Assembly: GCF_000003815.2 (NCBI RefSeq)
Contig: NC_049979.1
Location: forward strand, 1,754,380-1,818,379
Source: Branchiostoma floridae
Taxonomy: Eukaryota; Chordata; Leptocardii; Amphioxiformes; Branchiostomatidae
Reading direction: 5' to 3'
Length of the DNA: 64,000 bases
This document shows positions 34,901 to 44,400 of the stretch, one piece after another. Each line of letters begins with the position of its first letter. Positions within the stretch are counted from its first letter, which is position 1. The notes below the pieces were generated by a model, which saw only the letters and a program-made list of their open reading frames with translations, was not told the origin of the DNA and ran no database searches. The position numbers were made by a program, and so were the translations under genes.

Positions 34901-36994
34901 CTTCTTGTTTCTCCCACAGATCACTGACGAGCTGCGTTTTTGCTTCTTGGTTGTCCCACAGATCACTGACGAGCTCCGTTTTTGCTTCTTGGTTGTCCCA
35001 CAGATCACTGACGAGCTCCGTTTTTGCTTCTTGGTTGTCCCACAGATCACTGACGAGCTCCGTTTTGACGATCAGGACGCCAAGTTCGACTGCATCCTCT
35101 CTCCGAGCTCCGAGCCGGAGGACGTGCAGAGGCGCATGCGCGAGGTCTATGACGGCGTCATGTCCAGGATGCTCCAGTTCGGCTTCAACCACGGGTTTAC
35201 AAACATCGAGGTGTTCAAGATGCGGGATGGGCAGGTACTGTACGGCATCAGTAGGAGTCTTTCGTTTTTACTCTCACTGCGACCTAAATAGGATATGTGA
35301 AACCTTCGCCTTCACACTGGGTATGTCATACAAAACGTAAAAGTGTGACTGAGAAGACAACGAAACACACAAAGTGCAAAGTCGTTTAGAAATGATAAGA
35401 CGACTGATCGAAGTTTCGTTAAGTTGGCTTTACTTTGCGTATTGAAAATGCGCGAAAGTCTTTCTCATGAACTCTTTATCTTCTTACTTCATCAGCTGAG
35501 GCTATGTGAAGTGAACGCGAGAGGATCGAAGCTGCTCCAAGCCATCTACAAGGCGAGCCACTCCAACGTGAACCAGGACTGGGTGTACCTGTCCGCTGGG
35601 CGCGGTGTCCGGCCGGTCGGACCCACGGAGACCGGGAGGTACGGGATGGGGTACCCTGTCAGGTTCGGGGCTCTCGACAAGCCGGGCAACTTGGTGGACT
35701 TCAACCAGGTCAGTAGGAGAAATAACCTCGCCCAAATCAATCAAGAAGCACAAGTGGTGTCGTGTGTGGCGTAAACGAGTGTTGAGTTCATTTAGGACTT
35801 CCCCAAAGCAGGGGTTAGGCTCCGGCTGTTTTTTTAGTCGTTTTTATCGGGCTTTTAATTTTTTTTATATATCTTGCTATGTCAAAACCTTGGCTGGCGT
35901 ACTTCAAGAAAAATGACAAAATAGAAAGCCCGATAGAAACGACTAATAAAAACGTTAAAAACAGCCGGAGCCTAACCTCTGCTTGGAGAGTACTCATTTA
36001 GAGGTTATCAATGGTACTGCAGCATGATCTCCGATTTTGATGCCTTATGTTGTGGACATGCTATGGTCACAGTTGCAGAGTGGAAGATGGGTCTTGGGCT
36101 CGTGAAGAATTTTTGTAGGATTGGTCCCCCTAGTACATCGTAGCTAAGGTGATGATTGACATTGACATGGTTATGTAAATCAGGGTGTAATTTGCATTCA
36201 TAGTGAAGAAATGTCATAATTCCACTTAGAAGTTTGGGTTGTGGGTGTGTTTCAAGCAAGTTGTTGCTACTATACCACTTTCGCTATCTCTCTTATGTAT
36301 GAAGTTCCAGACACCTACAAACTAAACATCATGAAAATCCCTGCACAGCAACTCGAGTTATGCTGTCCACATGCAAGCGCACGTTTTTTCACAGCCTCTC
36401 TAGGTAACATCCATCCACAGCCACTACAACAAAGCGTAAAATAGAAAACATAAAATATGAATCTTAAAATCGTCTTTCGGAAGGGACGTAAAACTCGGGT
36501 CCCGTGTTCGAGGAGGCACCTCGACCACGTAAATCAGGGTCATTACCCAAATATTGGGTACCTACTGGGTGCAAATACGCCCGATAGAAGCCGCTTAGTT
36601 GCATGGCCTATTTGCCAGTGAATTTCGTGCAAATATCCGGCTTGTGCAATAATGCGAAATTATCAGGCTGGAACGCATCTGTTTGGGATTCCGTGCAGTT
36701 AACAAAAGTGTGCGTTAATCCGTTGTGCAATTACTTGACTTCTTCTTATTATTATCAATCCGGCAGGTGGAAAAGCTGAAGTCCCAGGACCCTGACGTCA
36801 CCTTCAGCCTGTACCTGGTGGAAGGTCCCGACGATGACGTCACCAGCTTTGCGGGCAGTGCCGGAAACTGCTTCCTGTTCGTGCACACGTACGGCGGCAG
36901 TCGGGAGGCCGTCATCAACAAACTGGTGGACGTGTTACAACTCATAGTCAAGAGGCCAGAGCTGCTGACATACCCAGTACATTATGGGATGTAA
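25365..36994 (+). CDS. ATP-grasp enzyme (carnosine-synthase/biotin-carboxylase-like fold), 8 exons recognised, incomplete
   Basis: Exons 25365-25522, 27021-27119, 28204-28275, 32123-32279, 33442-33583, 35046-35234, 35496-35708 and 36767-36994. The last five join with matched phases (2,0,0,0) and end in TAA. The ATP-grasp signature is visible in order: [13 protein letters not shown] (ATP-binding lysine and glycine-rich loop, exon 4), [10 protein letters not shown] with TVDGCVV (hinge and second strand, exon 5), and CEVNARG (metal-binding E-x-N-x-R, exon 6). ATP-grasp enzymes ligate a carboxylate to an amine or thiol via acyl phosphate; the substrates of this one are unknown. Exon 3 leaves in phase 0 but exon 4 needs phase 1, so at least one exon between 28276 and 32122 is missing from the model, possibly in the gap at 31295-31394. 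The gene start is not recognised and may lie upstream of 25365. The gene converges with TTC13. Confidence 0.72.
26131..26430. mobile_element. TIR element, CTAAGGGCACAATCCGCCGT, copy 1
   Basis: Inverted ends CTAAGGGCACAA.CCGCCG / CGGCGGGTTGTGCCCTTAG about 300 bp apart. A second copy in the opposite orientation is at 32309-32635. Confidence 0.7.
26563..26958. mobile_element. TIR element, GCCATGTTGATTTGATTATA
   Basis: Inverted ends of about 35 bases (GCCATGTTGATTTG..ATATGGATGACATCC). Related elements at 52990-53362, 41527-41817 (truncated) and 44094-44612. Confidence 0.75.
27021..27119 (+). CDS. Putative ATP-grasp gene exon ([16 protein letters not shown])
   Basis: 33 codons, phase 0/0, acceptor ACTGACAG and donor GTACAG|GTTCGT. 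The polypyrimidine tract is poor, and the in-frame ATG at 27024 could instead be the start codon, with a stronger acceptor (TTTACCCCAG, exon from 26980) giving a 5' UTR exon. Confidence 0.55.
27160..27500 (+). pseudogene. LINE 3' end with AATAAA tail
   Basis: The frame reads [20 protein letters not shown], followed by a 3' UTR with CTCGGGCATGAATTTGCAATAAAG. Same family as 17650-18020. Confidence 0.6.
27626..28146 (-). repeat. tRNA-Ala-derived SINE, split by a foldback element
   Basis: The B box (GGATCGAAC read on plus) and head are at 28060-28146 and the tail at 27690-27847. The halves are separated by a GTCACATTTCC-type foldback at 27848-28022 (ends CGTCACATTTCCAAAC and GGTTGGAAATGTGACG). 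Complete relatives are at 48044-48330 and 58815-59095. Confidence 0.65.
28204..28275 (+). CDS. Putative ATP-grasp gene exon ([18 protein letters not shown])
   Basis: 24 codons, phase 0/0, between TTGCCAG|GTAAAG and AAGAAG|GTTGGT. It follows naturally from the previous exon (..RRCPDVQ then VKDIIFS..). It sits between a SINE (left) and a hAT-like element starting at 28325 (right). Confidence 0.55.
28325..28665 (+). mobile_element. hAT-like MITE family C, copy 1
   Basis: Begins CAGGGGCTAGCCAGCTCG and ends GCTGGCTAGAGTCCTG; internal CAATTGACGG and CCGTCAAGGTTGACGG. About 340 bp. The target duplication is not exact in this copy. Confidence 0.75.
29482..29868. mobile_element. hAT-like element, TAGGGGTGGGTA end, truncated
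   Basis: The left end TAGGGGTGGGTACAGAAAAT and GGTCCAGGTTTGGACCTGAA match the element at 51355-51782. The right TIR is lost where GATCTCGCCCC repeats begin. A short tandem duplication (CGTGTGAATGCCTGATCATTT) lies near 29719. Confidence 0.6.
29869..30025. repeat. Degenerate repeat TAGCGATCTCGCCCCCC
   Basis: About six short units of TCTCGCCCCCC(GGGGCGAAATCACTAGCGA). A corrupted version reappears next to the gap at 30955-31020. Confidence 0.75.
30912..31294. other. Low-quality homopolymer-rich stretch beside a gap
   Basis: Runs of G and C with inflated homopolymers, directly abutting N bases. I regard it as poorly sequenced or mis-assembled; open frames in it are not credible. Confidence 0.7.
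31295..31394. other. Assembly gap (N)
   Basis: 100 undetermined bases within the ATP-grasp gene, between exons 3 and 4. Confidence 1.
31500..32035. repeat. (CA)n / (CACG)n-rich tract
   Basis: About 535 bp of almost pure CA with CG and TA interruptions, ending some 90 bp before ATP-grasp exon 4. Confidence 0.95.
32123..32279 (+). CDS. ATP-grasp exon 4: nucleotide-binding loop
   Basis: Acceptor CTTCCACCAG|GC (phase 1 in), donor TTCAG|GTGAGC (phase 2 out). Encodes [20 protein letters not shown] and a helical segment [17 protein letters not shown] with the following glycine-rich loop is the ATP-binding element of ATP-grasp proteins. A CA-rich tract of about 530 bp ends about 90 bases before the exon. 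Confidence 0.8.
32309..32635. mobile_element. TIR element, CTAAGGGCACAA, copy 2
   Basis: Inverted ends CTAAGGGCACAACTCGCCGT and ACGGCGGGTTGTGCTCTTAG; begins 30 bases after the donor of ATP-grasp exon 4. Confidence 0.7.
33222..33385. mobile_element. GTCACATTTCC-type foldback element
   Basis: CCCGGCCGGGCA and CAATGTGACC at the right with a weaker left arm (GACCGGGCAGTTTACATG). It ends about 55 bases before ATP-grasp exon 5. Confidence 0.45.
33442..33583 (+). CDS. ATP-grasp exon 5: hinge and central strands
   Basis: The acceptor TTTCGTGAAG|G (not the nearer TTTCTGCAG) is chosen because only it fits the incoming phase 2, giving [39 protein letters not shown] matches the E-x-Y-L hinge and following strands. 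The donor GGCCG|GTGAGT has a second copy 214 bases downstream. Confidence 0.82.
33569..33826 (+). repeat. Duplicated exon-5 donor border (2 copies)
   Basis: Bases 33569-33612 (last 15 exon bases, donor, 29 intron bases) recur at 33783-33826 with one mismatch in 44. About 170 bases, partly LINE-like, separate the copies. Confidence 0.9.
34120..34400 (+). pseudogene. LINE 3' end (decayed)
   Basis: Contains codons resembling [20 protein letters not shown] and then GCAATAAAGGTCTTCATTCAT, the family tail. It lies in the ATP-grasp intron after exon 5. Confidence 0.5.
34903..35065 (+). repeat. 42-bp tandem repeat across an acceptor, 4 copies
   Basis: The unit runs from the polypyrimidine tract (TTTGCTTCTTGGTTGTCCCACAG, split here as tract plus CAG) into the exon (ATCACTGACGAGCTCCG). 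Acceptors precede 34920, 34962, 35004 and 35046. The first copy differs slightly (TTGTTTCTCC, GAGCTGCG); the later copies are nearly identical. Confidence 0.97.
35046..35234 (+). CDS. ATP-grasp exon 6 (shortest form); up to 126 bp longer if upstream acceptors are used
   Basis: 63 codons, phase 0/0, from TCCCACAG|ATCACTGACG to GGGCAG|GTACTG. Reads [11 protein letters not shown], then a helix [19 protein letters not shown] and [11 protein letters not shown]. Three further copies of the acceptor with the first exon bases lie upstream at 34920, 34962 and 35004, all in frame and without stops; each adds 14 residues ([14 protein letters not shown]). Homology would favour the shortest exon, splice-site scanning the most upstream one. 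Confidence 0.8.
35496..35708 (+). CDS. ATP-grasp exon 7: metal-binding E-x-N-x-R motif
   Basis: 71 codons, phase 0/0 (TTCATCAG|CTGAGG; AACCAG|GTCAGT). [18 protein letters not shown] carries the glutamate and asparagine that bind Mg-ATP in ATP-grasp enzymes. It continues [18 protein letters not shown]. Confidence 0.85.
35798..35991. mobile_element. MITE family B, copy 2
   Basis: Foldback with GGGGTTAGGCTCCGGCTG / CAGCCGGAGCCTAACC and outer CTGCTTGGAGAGT. About 90 bases after the donor of ATP-grasp exon 7. Confidence 0.8.
36582..36743. mobile_element. Tigger-like MITE, decayed copy
   Basis: Aligns along its length with 16537-16710 (GAAGCCGCTTAGTTGCA..GTGCGTTAATCCG.TGTGCAATTA). Its right end merges into the pyrimidine-rich stretch before the last ATP-grasp exon. 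Confidence 0.7.
36767..36994 (+). CDS. ATP-grasp last exon and stop
   Basis: 75 codons plus TAA, acceptor ATCCGGCAG|GTGGAA. Reads [20 protein letters not shown], then [20 protein letters not shown], a C-terminal alpha/beta segment. A Tigger-like element ends within about 25 bases of the acceptor. Confidence 0.85.
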   Translation: MEKLKSQDPDVTFSLYLVEGPDDDVTSFAGSAGNCFLFVHTYGGSREAVINKLVDVLQLIVKRPELLTYPVHYGM

Positions 36995-37113
36995 GACCTA
37001 CAGATGATCTATAGCATTGTCTCACAAAGATACGAATTTAGACCTTGGAGTAGTTTCATCAGGCTGGTATATAAAGGTACTCTCTCACTGCACTTGCACG
37101 TTACTTTTATTAT

Positions 37114-38659
37114 TTAAGGTGGGTTTACACCTGCGTATATTTTCAAGTGCGCATGATTTCCGTATAAAATTTTGTCAATACGCGGCCGAACGCCCAACAT
37201 TTGGAATTTCTTTGGAATAAATTAAATTGTACGTCGAGCTCATCTGGCGTTTGAATTACGACTTCAGCGTTTCCATTTCGCATGAGGTGCGTATGATTGC
37301 ATCTGAAATGCGCAACAGAATTTTCCGTACTGCGTATAGCTGCGTATGAGGTACGTATGTTGGGCGTGTTCTGGACGCACACAATTGCAACGTCTACCGA
37401 CCGCATGCCTGACGCACCTGGTGCCAACTGCATTCCAAACGCATTTCAGGTGTGTCAGAGGAACAGTTTCTGTTACATATACTTTTATTTGCGAGCATTG
37501 CCAAGAGTATTTTTTTTAGAGGAACACTTTGTACTACGTATACTTTTGTTTAGAGGCAGTGCAAGTAGAACATTGATAAGTTAACAGTGAAGAGGTTCTT
37601 TTTATTTATTTGCGAAGCAGTAGCACTGTACTTTTACCGTAATGTGGGCCAGCATTTACCTTAAAAATATATGTACTGTTAAGATGGTGTTTGTTTTCAC
37701 TTTGTCCTTAATGATTTCCCCTATCATCTTAGTATTTCAACTGCTATAAAAAATCACACTCATACACGCCACAAAACGTATTCAAGATCTTTATCAAGCA
37801 CGTAAATTAAACAATTATGAAACCTTACGCTCTCTTTCCAATTTGTAATATGGCTCTATATTGCACCTATGTATCATGTGGTTCTACACACAAAAAGTAC
37901 TATTATCAGCAAATAAAGTCAAATATCTGTTACACAAAATGGCATGTGTGCATGTGTCACACAAATTGACCCAGTGCTTCAGTAGGTTCCTCTACATCTT
38001 CCCTTCCCTGGAGGCTCTGTAGGGACCAGTTACATTCATGGTGTCCTGCAAGTTGTGACCATCTCTGCATGCCCCCGGTACAAATTCGTCGGTCCTGGCC
38101 TGGATCTGCCATCTTGAGATGATCTGTTTTGTCTGGACTCAGATGCACCTTCGTATTTATTCCAAATCTGGAGTGTGCGTCGATCACGCTATCAGACCGC
38201 GTAGTATGCGCAACCCGATCGCAGAACGCACGGTACTATATCGTGATCTATGAATGCATTCGTTATACGGTCGCTCATGGTGCGTTGTGTCTGCGCTGTA
38301 AGAACGCTATGTACTCGCAATACCGCGATATCCGCGTATTACTGCGTATAAAGCGCAAACATGTAGCGTCTTCATAGCGCAATCGACCGACGTGGGACAA
38401 CTATATTGCGCAACCATAACGTTTTGGTCACCAAACTGCGTACGAATGATAGTTTTGTGCATGTCCAAAACTATCAGGCGAACTGGGCGTATATTTTCGT
38501 TTGCCTGCGTTCGTGAAACTTTCTAAAAACGATTCAGATGCGTTTGAGGTGCGACTTGTGCGTGCGGCTGCGTATTGAAGAAATTATTCAAAATGTCGAA
38601 AAATGTCAAAACGGAACTCATGCGGCTTGAAAATATACGCAGGTGTAAACCCACCTTTA
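37114..38659. mobile_element. 1.5-kb TIR element, TAAGGTGGGTTTACACCTGC
   Basis: Inverted ends of about 35 bases (AGGTGGGTTTACACCTGCGT..ATATTTTCAAG) bracket 1.55 kb with no transposase-like frame, so it is non-autonomous. A GCGTATG/CGTACGC-rich interior recurs at both ends. Confidence 0.75.
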
Positions 38660-39137
38660 GATATTGCGTAATACGTAAAAGTATGAATTAATTAGACAAC
38701 CAAATACACAAAAAGTAAGAAAATTCGTTCTTTATCTCTGAAATTCGTTAAGGATCTTTCAAACCCAGCAGTGACGCAAGCTCGACGCAAGTGCACCTTT
38801 AGTCATTAGATAACAAAGTTCGGGTAAAACGTCCGATTAGTTGGGCGAGCTGTGTTTGAATAAACTTGACTTTTACTGTGATTTTTTTATGTTTTAAGTG
38901 TTCGTTTATGTTAACCTCATGATAATGTGTTTAATCAAGGACATCACATAAAATGCCCTGGATGAAATCAGTGCAATTGTGTAATTCCTGCGTATGCTCC
39001 GGTCACAAGGGCCCCGTCAGGTAGTTTTTTTGCACTTCCCGAGGTAACCACGGCCAGGCCCCTGAATTCTTTAAAACTCAGAGTTAAAATTAAATCAACC
39101 TGGGCCCCCTGCCCCTTTCCAGCCGTATCCGGAGGAC

Positions 39138-39293
39138 AAATTTGTAATCTCCAACCAGATCCACGGTGGCGTAATGTATAGTATCAAACCCACACTCCGG
39201 TGCCCGTTTGACTCCCTTTGGCCGGCTATACTCCTTGGCTAGCTTTGATACTATCTTATGGCACCGCATGATCTGCTTGGAGATTACAAATTT
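39138..39293. mobile_element. MITE family A, copy 3
   Basis: AATTTGTAATCTCCAACCAG / CTGCTTGGAGATTACAAATT around CGGTGCCCGTTTGACTCCC. Confidence 0.78.
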
Positions 39294-40479
39294 GTGGCTT
39301 CAGATCAAGCTCGACCGGGGCTACATCCCCAACGGACGTCTGCGTAATGGTCGCCATAGCAACAAATTTAAAGTTAAGTTTGGACAAACAGTAAAGACGA
39401 GAACCAGATAAGCACTTTGACTCTGCCTTTATGGAGCCATTTTCCTGGAGTAACGTACAACAAACAGCCACAACGAGACGTCATCAAAGTCCTGCCACCA
39501 ACAACGTTTTAACGACACGGAAATAATAAATAAAAAACCTTCACCATCTCTGCATGTAGAAACATAGAAATCTCTTAAGTCTAGCATCGTCCTGATAAAA
39601 CTCAATTTTCAGTGTGACCTCTCCATTGGGAGTCACAACAACCGCAACACAATCAACAATCAACATCTGGGTGGGAGAAACAGGAGATACATGATCTGCC
39701 GGGGAAAGAAAGGGAAATAAAGATAGGGTAGAACGTAGAAAGAACATTGCAGGTACCGGTAAAACAATGGTGAAACAATATTGGTAGGCCACAAAACATG
39801 GTAAAGTCCCTGTCACACACTCTAGCCTGGGTGCCATCCTCCATAGTAAGCTCAGCTGGCTCAATCTTTTCATAAATAGCAACCGAAAAGAATGAGCCAG
39901 CAATTGCTTCAGAGGATGTTAACTGTCTATGGTGACCATGTGTCTACTATGACCATTTAGCTTCATAGATTTGACTGTAGGTTCCATAAGTAATGCCAAC
40001 CATCATCATTCTGTGGGTACCTTAAAACCGCCACCTCAAAAACCAGGGTTATCGAGGCCTTCTCATTGCATGTCTGGAACTGTCTGAAGTGTGCATACCT
40101 CAGGGATCATTGATGCTGCATTCGAAAATTTCTTTAAATCTGTCTCTATTTTGAAGTGGCAGTCTAAGGATTATAACCCAGTGGAAATAGGGATGGATGA
40201 GGGTAAACTTAGAAGATTCAATTGTAAGAATCTGTGGGATTTATAATCAGAGTTGCCGGTTTGAAAACCCTGGTCGTAACTACTTTAATTAGTATGGTGG
40301 CAAGATTGGCAAGATGTCGTTTGTACTTTTACTTAAGTTCTTGTGCAGGAATGGTCAGAATGGGAAGATCTATGCAGACTTAGAGAGTTGTACTTGTTTT
40401 TTTTAAGAGTTTGAAGGTATTTCAGTCTCCACCCTGACCCTGACATATGTAACATGGCAGATGGATGCTAATGGAGGTG

Positions 40480-40805
40480 AGAACAGGGAGACTGAAAGAG
40501 GGAGTGGAAGAGAGAGGAAAAGAGAAAAGAGAGTGGAAGAGAGAGATTGACGGAGAGAGGGAGTGGAAGAGATAGTAGGAGAGAGATTGACAGAGAGAGG
40601 GAGGAAGAGATGGACAGAGGGAGTGAGAGAATGACAGAGAGAGAGAGTGGAAGAGAGAGAGTGGAAGAGAGAGTAGGAGAGAGATTGATAGAGAGGGAGG
40701 AAGAGATGGACAGAGGGAGTGAGAGAATGACAGAGAGAGAGTGGAAGAGAGAGAGTGGAAGAGAGAGAGTGGAAGAGAGAGTGTAAGAGAGAGAATAGAA
40801 GAGAT
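40480..40805. repeat. GA-rich (GAGAGA..GTGGAAGAGAGA) tract
   Basis: Imperfect arrays of GAGAGAGTGGAAGAGA and GACAGAGGGAGTGAGAGAAT. A second GA-rich tract is at 41025-41185. The long Ser/Leu-rich frames on the minus strand are artefacts of it. Confidence 0.9.
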
Positions 40806-41322
40806 ACTGTAATTCCTGATTTTTTCAATGAACTTTAAAATGTTCACGGTTTTCACGGTGACAACTGTAACGTGAACTTATCATTACCGATAACAAATAA
40901 TTTGTCAATAGTGACAATAACTATTGATTCGTTCACAGTGAACATTTAGTTCTGAGAACAAGTTAGATTTTCTCAGACCATGAAAGTTTGGTATCAAGAA
41001 GACAAAGTGAATTACAGTATTGACAGAGAGGAAGGGAAAGGGAGAAAGAGACTGACACTGGGAGTGAGTGAGTGAATGACAGTGGAAGTGAAAGAGTGTA
41101 AGAAAGAAAGAGTGGAAGAGAGACTGACAATGAGAGATGATGAGTGAGTGAGTGAGAGAATAAGAGAGAGAGAAAGAGAGACCCCATACAGCAGCATGCA
41201 CCTACACCTTGGTTCCACCCCCACGGGTGGGCACAGTAATACAGCCATGCAAACATGCTATTGCATAGACACAAAGACTGGAGGGGGGAGGGGGGCGGCG
41301 ACTCAGGGGGGAGGGGGGCGGC

Positions 41323-41446
41323 TCAGTGGGGGTTCCCCTCCTTGCTACATGCCGTCTGAAGGTCTTGGTTCAACACCTCGATCATCGACCGGAACGTCGG
41401 AAACGTGTCGCTGACCTTGGGGAGGTGCGTCCACTGGGGGGACAGC
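41323..41446 (-). CDS. TTC13: TTC13 last exon and stop
   Basis: Phase 2 in; acceptor CTCCCCAG|GCTGTC. Reads LSPQWTHLPKVSDTFPTF, then MIEVLNQDLQTACSKEGNPH and TGA (41325-41323). A G/C-rich duplicated block directly follows the stop. Confidence 0.9.
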
Positions 41447-44400
41447 CTGGGGAGGGGGGCACACAAGGTCATTTGAAGGTCAATACAGGATCATTGCTTT
41501 GTTTTTTTTTTATCAAATTCAATATCTAGGCCATGTTGATTTGATTTGATGACATCCACGCACGCACCAACTTTCATCCATCTCCAGAAAAAAAATTTTG
41601 ACCATGCTACAAATTGTACACAGCATGGGATCGTAAAAAAGGATACTCAAGTCATAAGAATGCTAATTTAGTAAATTCCAAAGTTGAAGAAGAAGAACAA
41701 AAAAAAAAAGAAATATTGTTCGCTACGAGTGATTTTAGTCATTTATTCACCTCCGGATCCCTGTCCACTGGGCTACTTAGATTTCATAATGAAGGCAACT
41801 TTGGGAAACATACATGTCAGGGCTCTAGCCAGCTCGAATTTTTTTTTTCCGTCAGCCAATTCCCATTGTCACGAAAACCGTGAAAACACTATTCCAGTAG
41901 TTAGAAAGACTGAACTGAGACCTTGAAAAACTGGTTTTTAATGAGATTATCGTATGCGAAAGGGCGCGACACACATCGTCAACAATAATAACAATAGCAA
42001 AACAAACAGTGTGTGGCTTTTACGGCTGTGGACAGCGTCCCCAAGCCGCCTGTAGCTTCCACCAAGGTTTTTTGTATGTCCGTCAAGGTTGACGGATTGG
42101 TTTTAAAACTTTTCCGTCAGACGCAGCAAATTTCCATCAATTGACAGAAAAACGGAAGCTGGCTAGAGCCCTGATACATGTAACGTACGTTACTACCTAC
42201 TGGTGTTTATCTGTGTGACTTGGGGGGAAAGAGTCTTAACACAATTGAAATCAATGACACATTAAGTAATCAAGATTTACATCAATTAAAATCCAACCAC
42301 TAAGGAATAACTTGCTTCAAAGTGTCAGAAATTGAGGAAATGCTCATCACTTGAAAATACCACTGGGGAGGTTATTTGGTGGTCGTTGAAAGGTTATAAT
42401 TACAGTAATCAGTTGGTAAAAGAGAAGGAATGTTTACCTTTTTAGATTCATCCAGTCTTTAACTTCATTTGCAAAAGATTCTGGACTGCCCGTCAGCATG
42501 GCTTCCATGTCCACCATCTGGGAACAGACGACAGTTCATCGTAACTTTTTATTTTCACATCACCAGGGCTCGAAATACTTTATTTTTGCATACCTGCACT
42601 GGTGCAGGTAACATTGAAAATTACCTGCACCAGACAAATTTTACCTGCACCACTCTGAGAGTATGGATCATACTAAAATTGTTCAGGAACCATCGCTATT
42701 TCTTTTCCTTTATTTTATACGTGGTAGCAGTCAATGCAGCTAATAACAATGCACATACACTTACATCATAGGACATTTATGTATAAAACCCAGTACATGG
42801 ACCAGTGCAGGTTAGGTGCAGGTAGACATCAGAAATACCTGCAAAGCAGGTGGTATTTCGAGCCCTGATCAAGATGTAGAAACCAGCGAATGATTGACAG
42901 ATCATTTTAAGTTGTCAACCCACAGATCAGACTGCAAGGAGGGTCTGCATGGGGGGTCCCAACAACACTTTATGCCGAATTCAGAAGAAGGTAAACATTC
43001 TAAAAGCAAGGGGGTTGGTTGCCGTCAGGAGATCCACAGGAAATGTCATTGTTAGCATAAATTCGGAACCAGAATGCTTTTACTTTTTAGAGGCATTTCC
43101 AAGGCCATGAAGGAACGTGGCTTCAGCAGGCAATGGTTCGGTTCCGTTAGAAGACAAGAATCTGATGCAGAAGTACAAGATTGAGCAGGATCCCAACAAC
43201 CTCAGCGGGTCAGAGGTTGGATTACCATGAGATGAAACTGTTTGCCTGTGGGTGGAACTTTGCATTGTGATCGCCGTTTGCTGTCAGATTTTTAGGCCAA
43301 AAACAGGATAAAACCGTTTGGATTTCTGCATCATGAATGGGGCCTTATTTTCTTCTGACTTGAACGAAGAAATACTGAAAGGAAAAACTGCAGTTGTTAC
43401 TGACCTTCCCAGGTGGAATTTTCCCTGTGACCTCCTTCCCAAGCGCCATCAGCATCCCCATGGCAACGGTGTACGCTACAACACTGGTGGCACAAGATGG
43501 TGGGTCAGTCTCAAATTACATCCATATATCCTACAACACTGGTGGCACAAAATGGTGTGTCAGTCTTAAAATTACAGTACTGTGCCATTTAGGGCGCATT
43601 GTTACTCTTACAGCAAATGTCCTACGCACAAAATTCAAAACCCACAGCTGTGTGAGCGTTACAAAACTATAGCACCAAAATTCCCCTGCCCACTAATGTC
43701 TGACGTTACTTTAGGTGACTGGATAGAATTTGAAAACAATTAGACATTTTGGACAGCATCAGCTGTACTTCATCGGTGACTGGTCATCTGGATGGTAGGG
43801 GAACTCCGGCACTTTCTTTGGACGACAAAGAAAGTACCACCCAATTGCAGGCCATCACGTGCAGGAACAACTACTACCGGCTCTCGTTCTTCCCTCGGAC
43901 CATCAGAGAGTGGAATGGACTTGAGCATGGTGTGGCGGAGGCGGGGTCTCTCTCCCAGTTCAAAACTGAGCTGGGGAGGACCCTGCTGCATTGAGCCACC
44001 CCCACACGTCTTGTATACATGTAAACATTGTTCTTTTAACCCACTTAACTCACTTGTCCCGTCACACACAAAATCTGTTTGTTTTCAGTTTCCTTAGGCC
44101 ACAGCAAGTAAATTTTCGCCTGATTTCAGAAAAAATAAAACAAGAATTTTTTTCTTCTGCAGGGATGGTCAACATGACGATAAAGTACCAAAATGAGCAA
44201 ATATGTTGTATTGTAGCCTAATATTATAATAATTGTACTTGTAGAAGTGACACTCGCGAGGTACCCAGGGCTGTAGTTGTAAAATCAAACTTACTGGATA
44301 GTTGTAAAAGTGACACCAATATGGAAGCCATGAGTGTGGATACCAACTTTGTTGGTGATGCCAGTCTACCACACTAGTGTCACTTTTACCACACCAGTAC

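Larger units (their letters stand above)
38660..41322. other. Interval between convergent genes; 3' flanks and repeats
   Basis: Holds MITE A copy 3 (39138-39293) and GA-rich tracts. Between 39300 and 40450 I see no exon on either strand. Confidence 0.5.

Noticed and set aside
40403-40856. Leu/Ser-rich minus-strand frames resembling membrane proteins
   Set aside because: Translation of GA-rich simple repeats.
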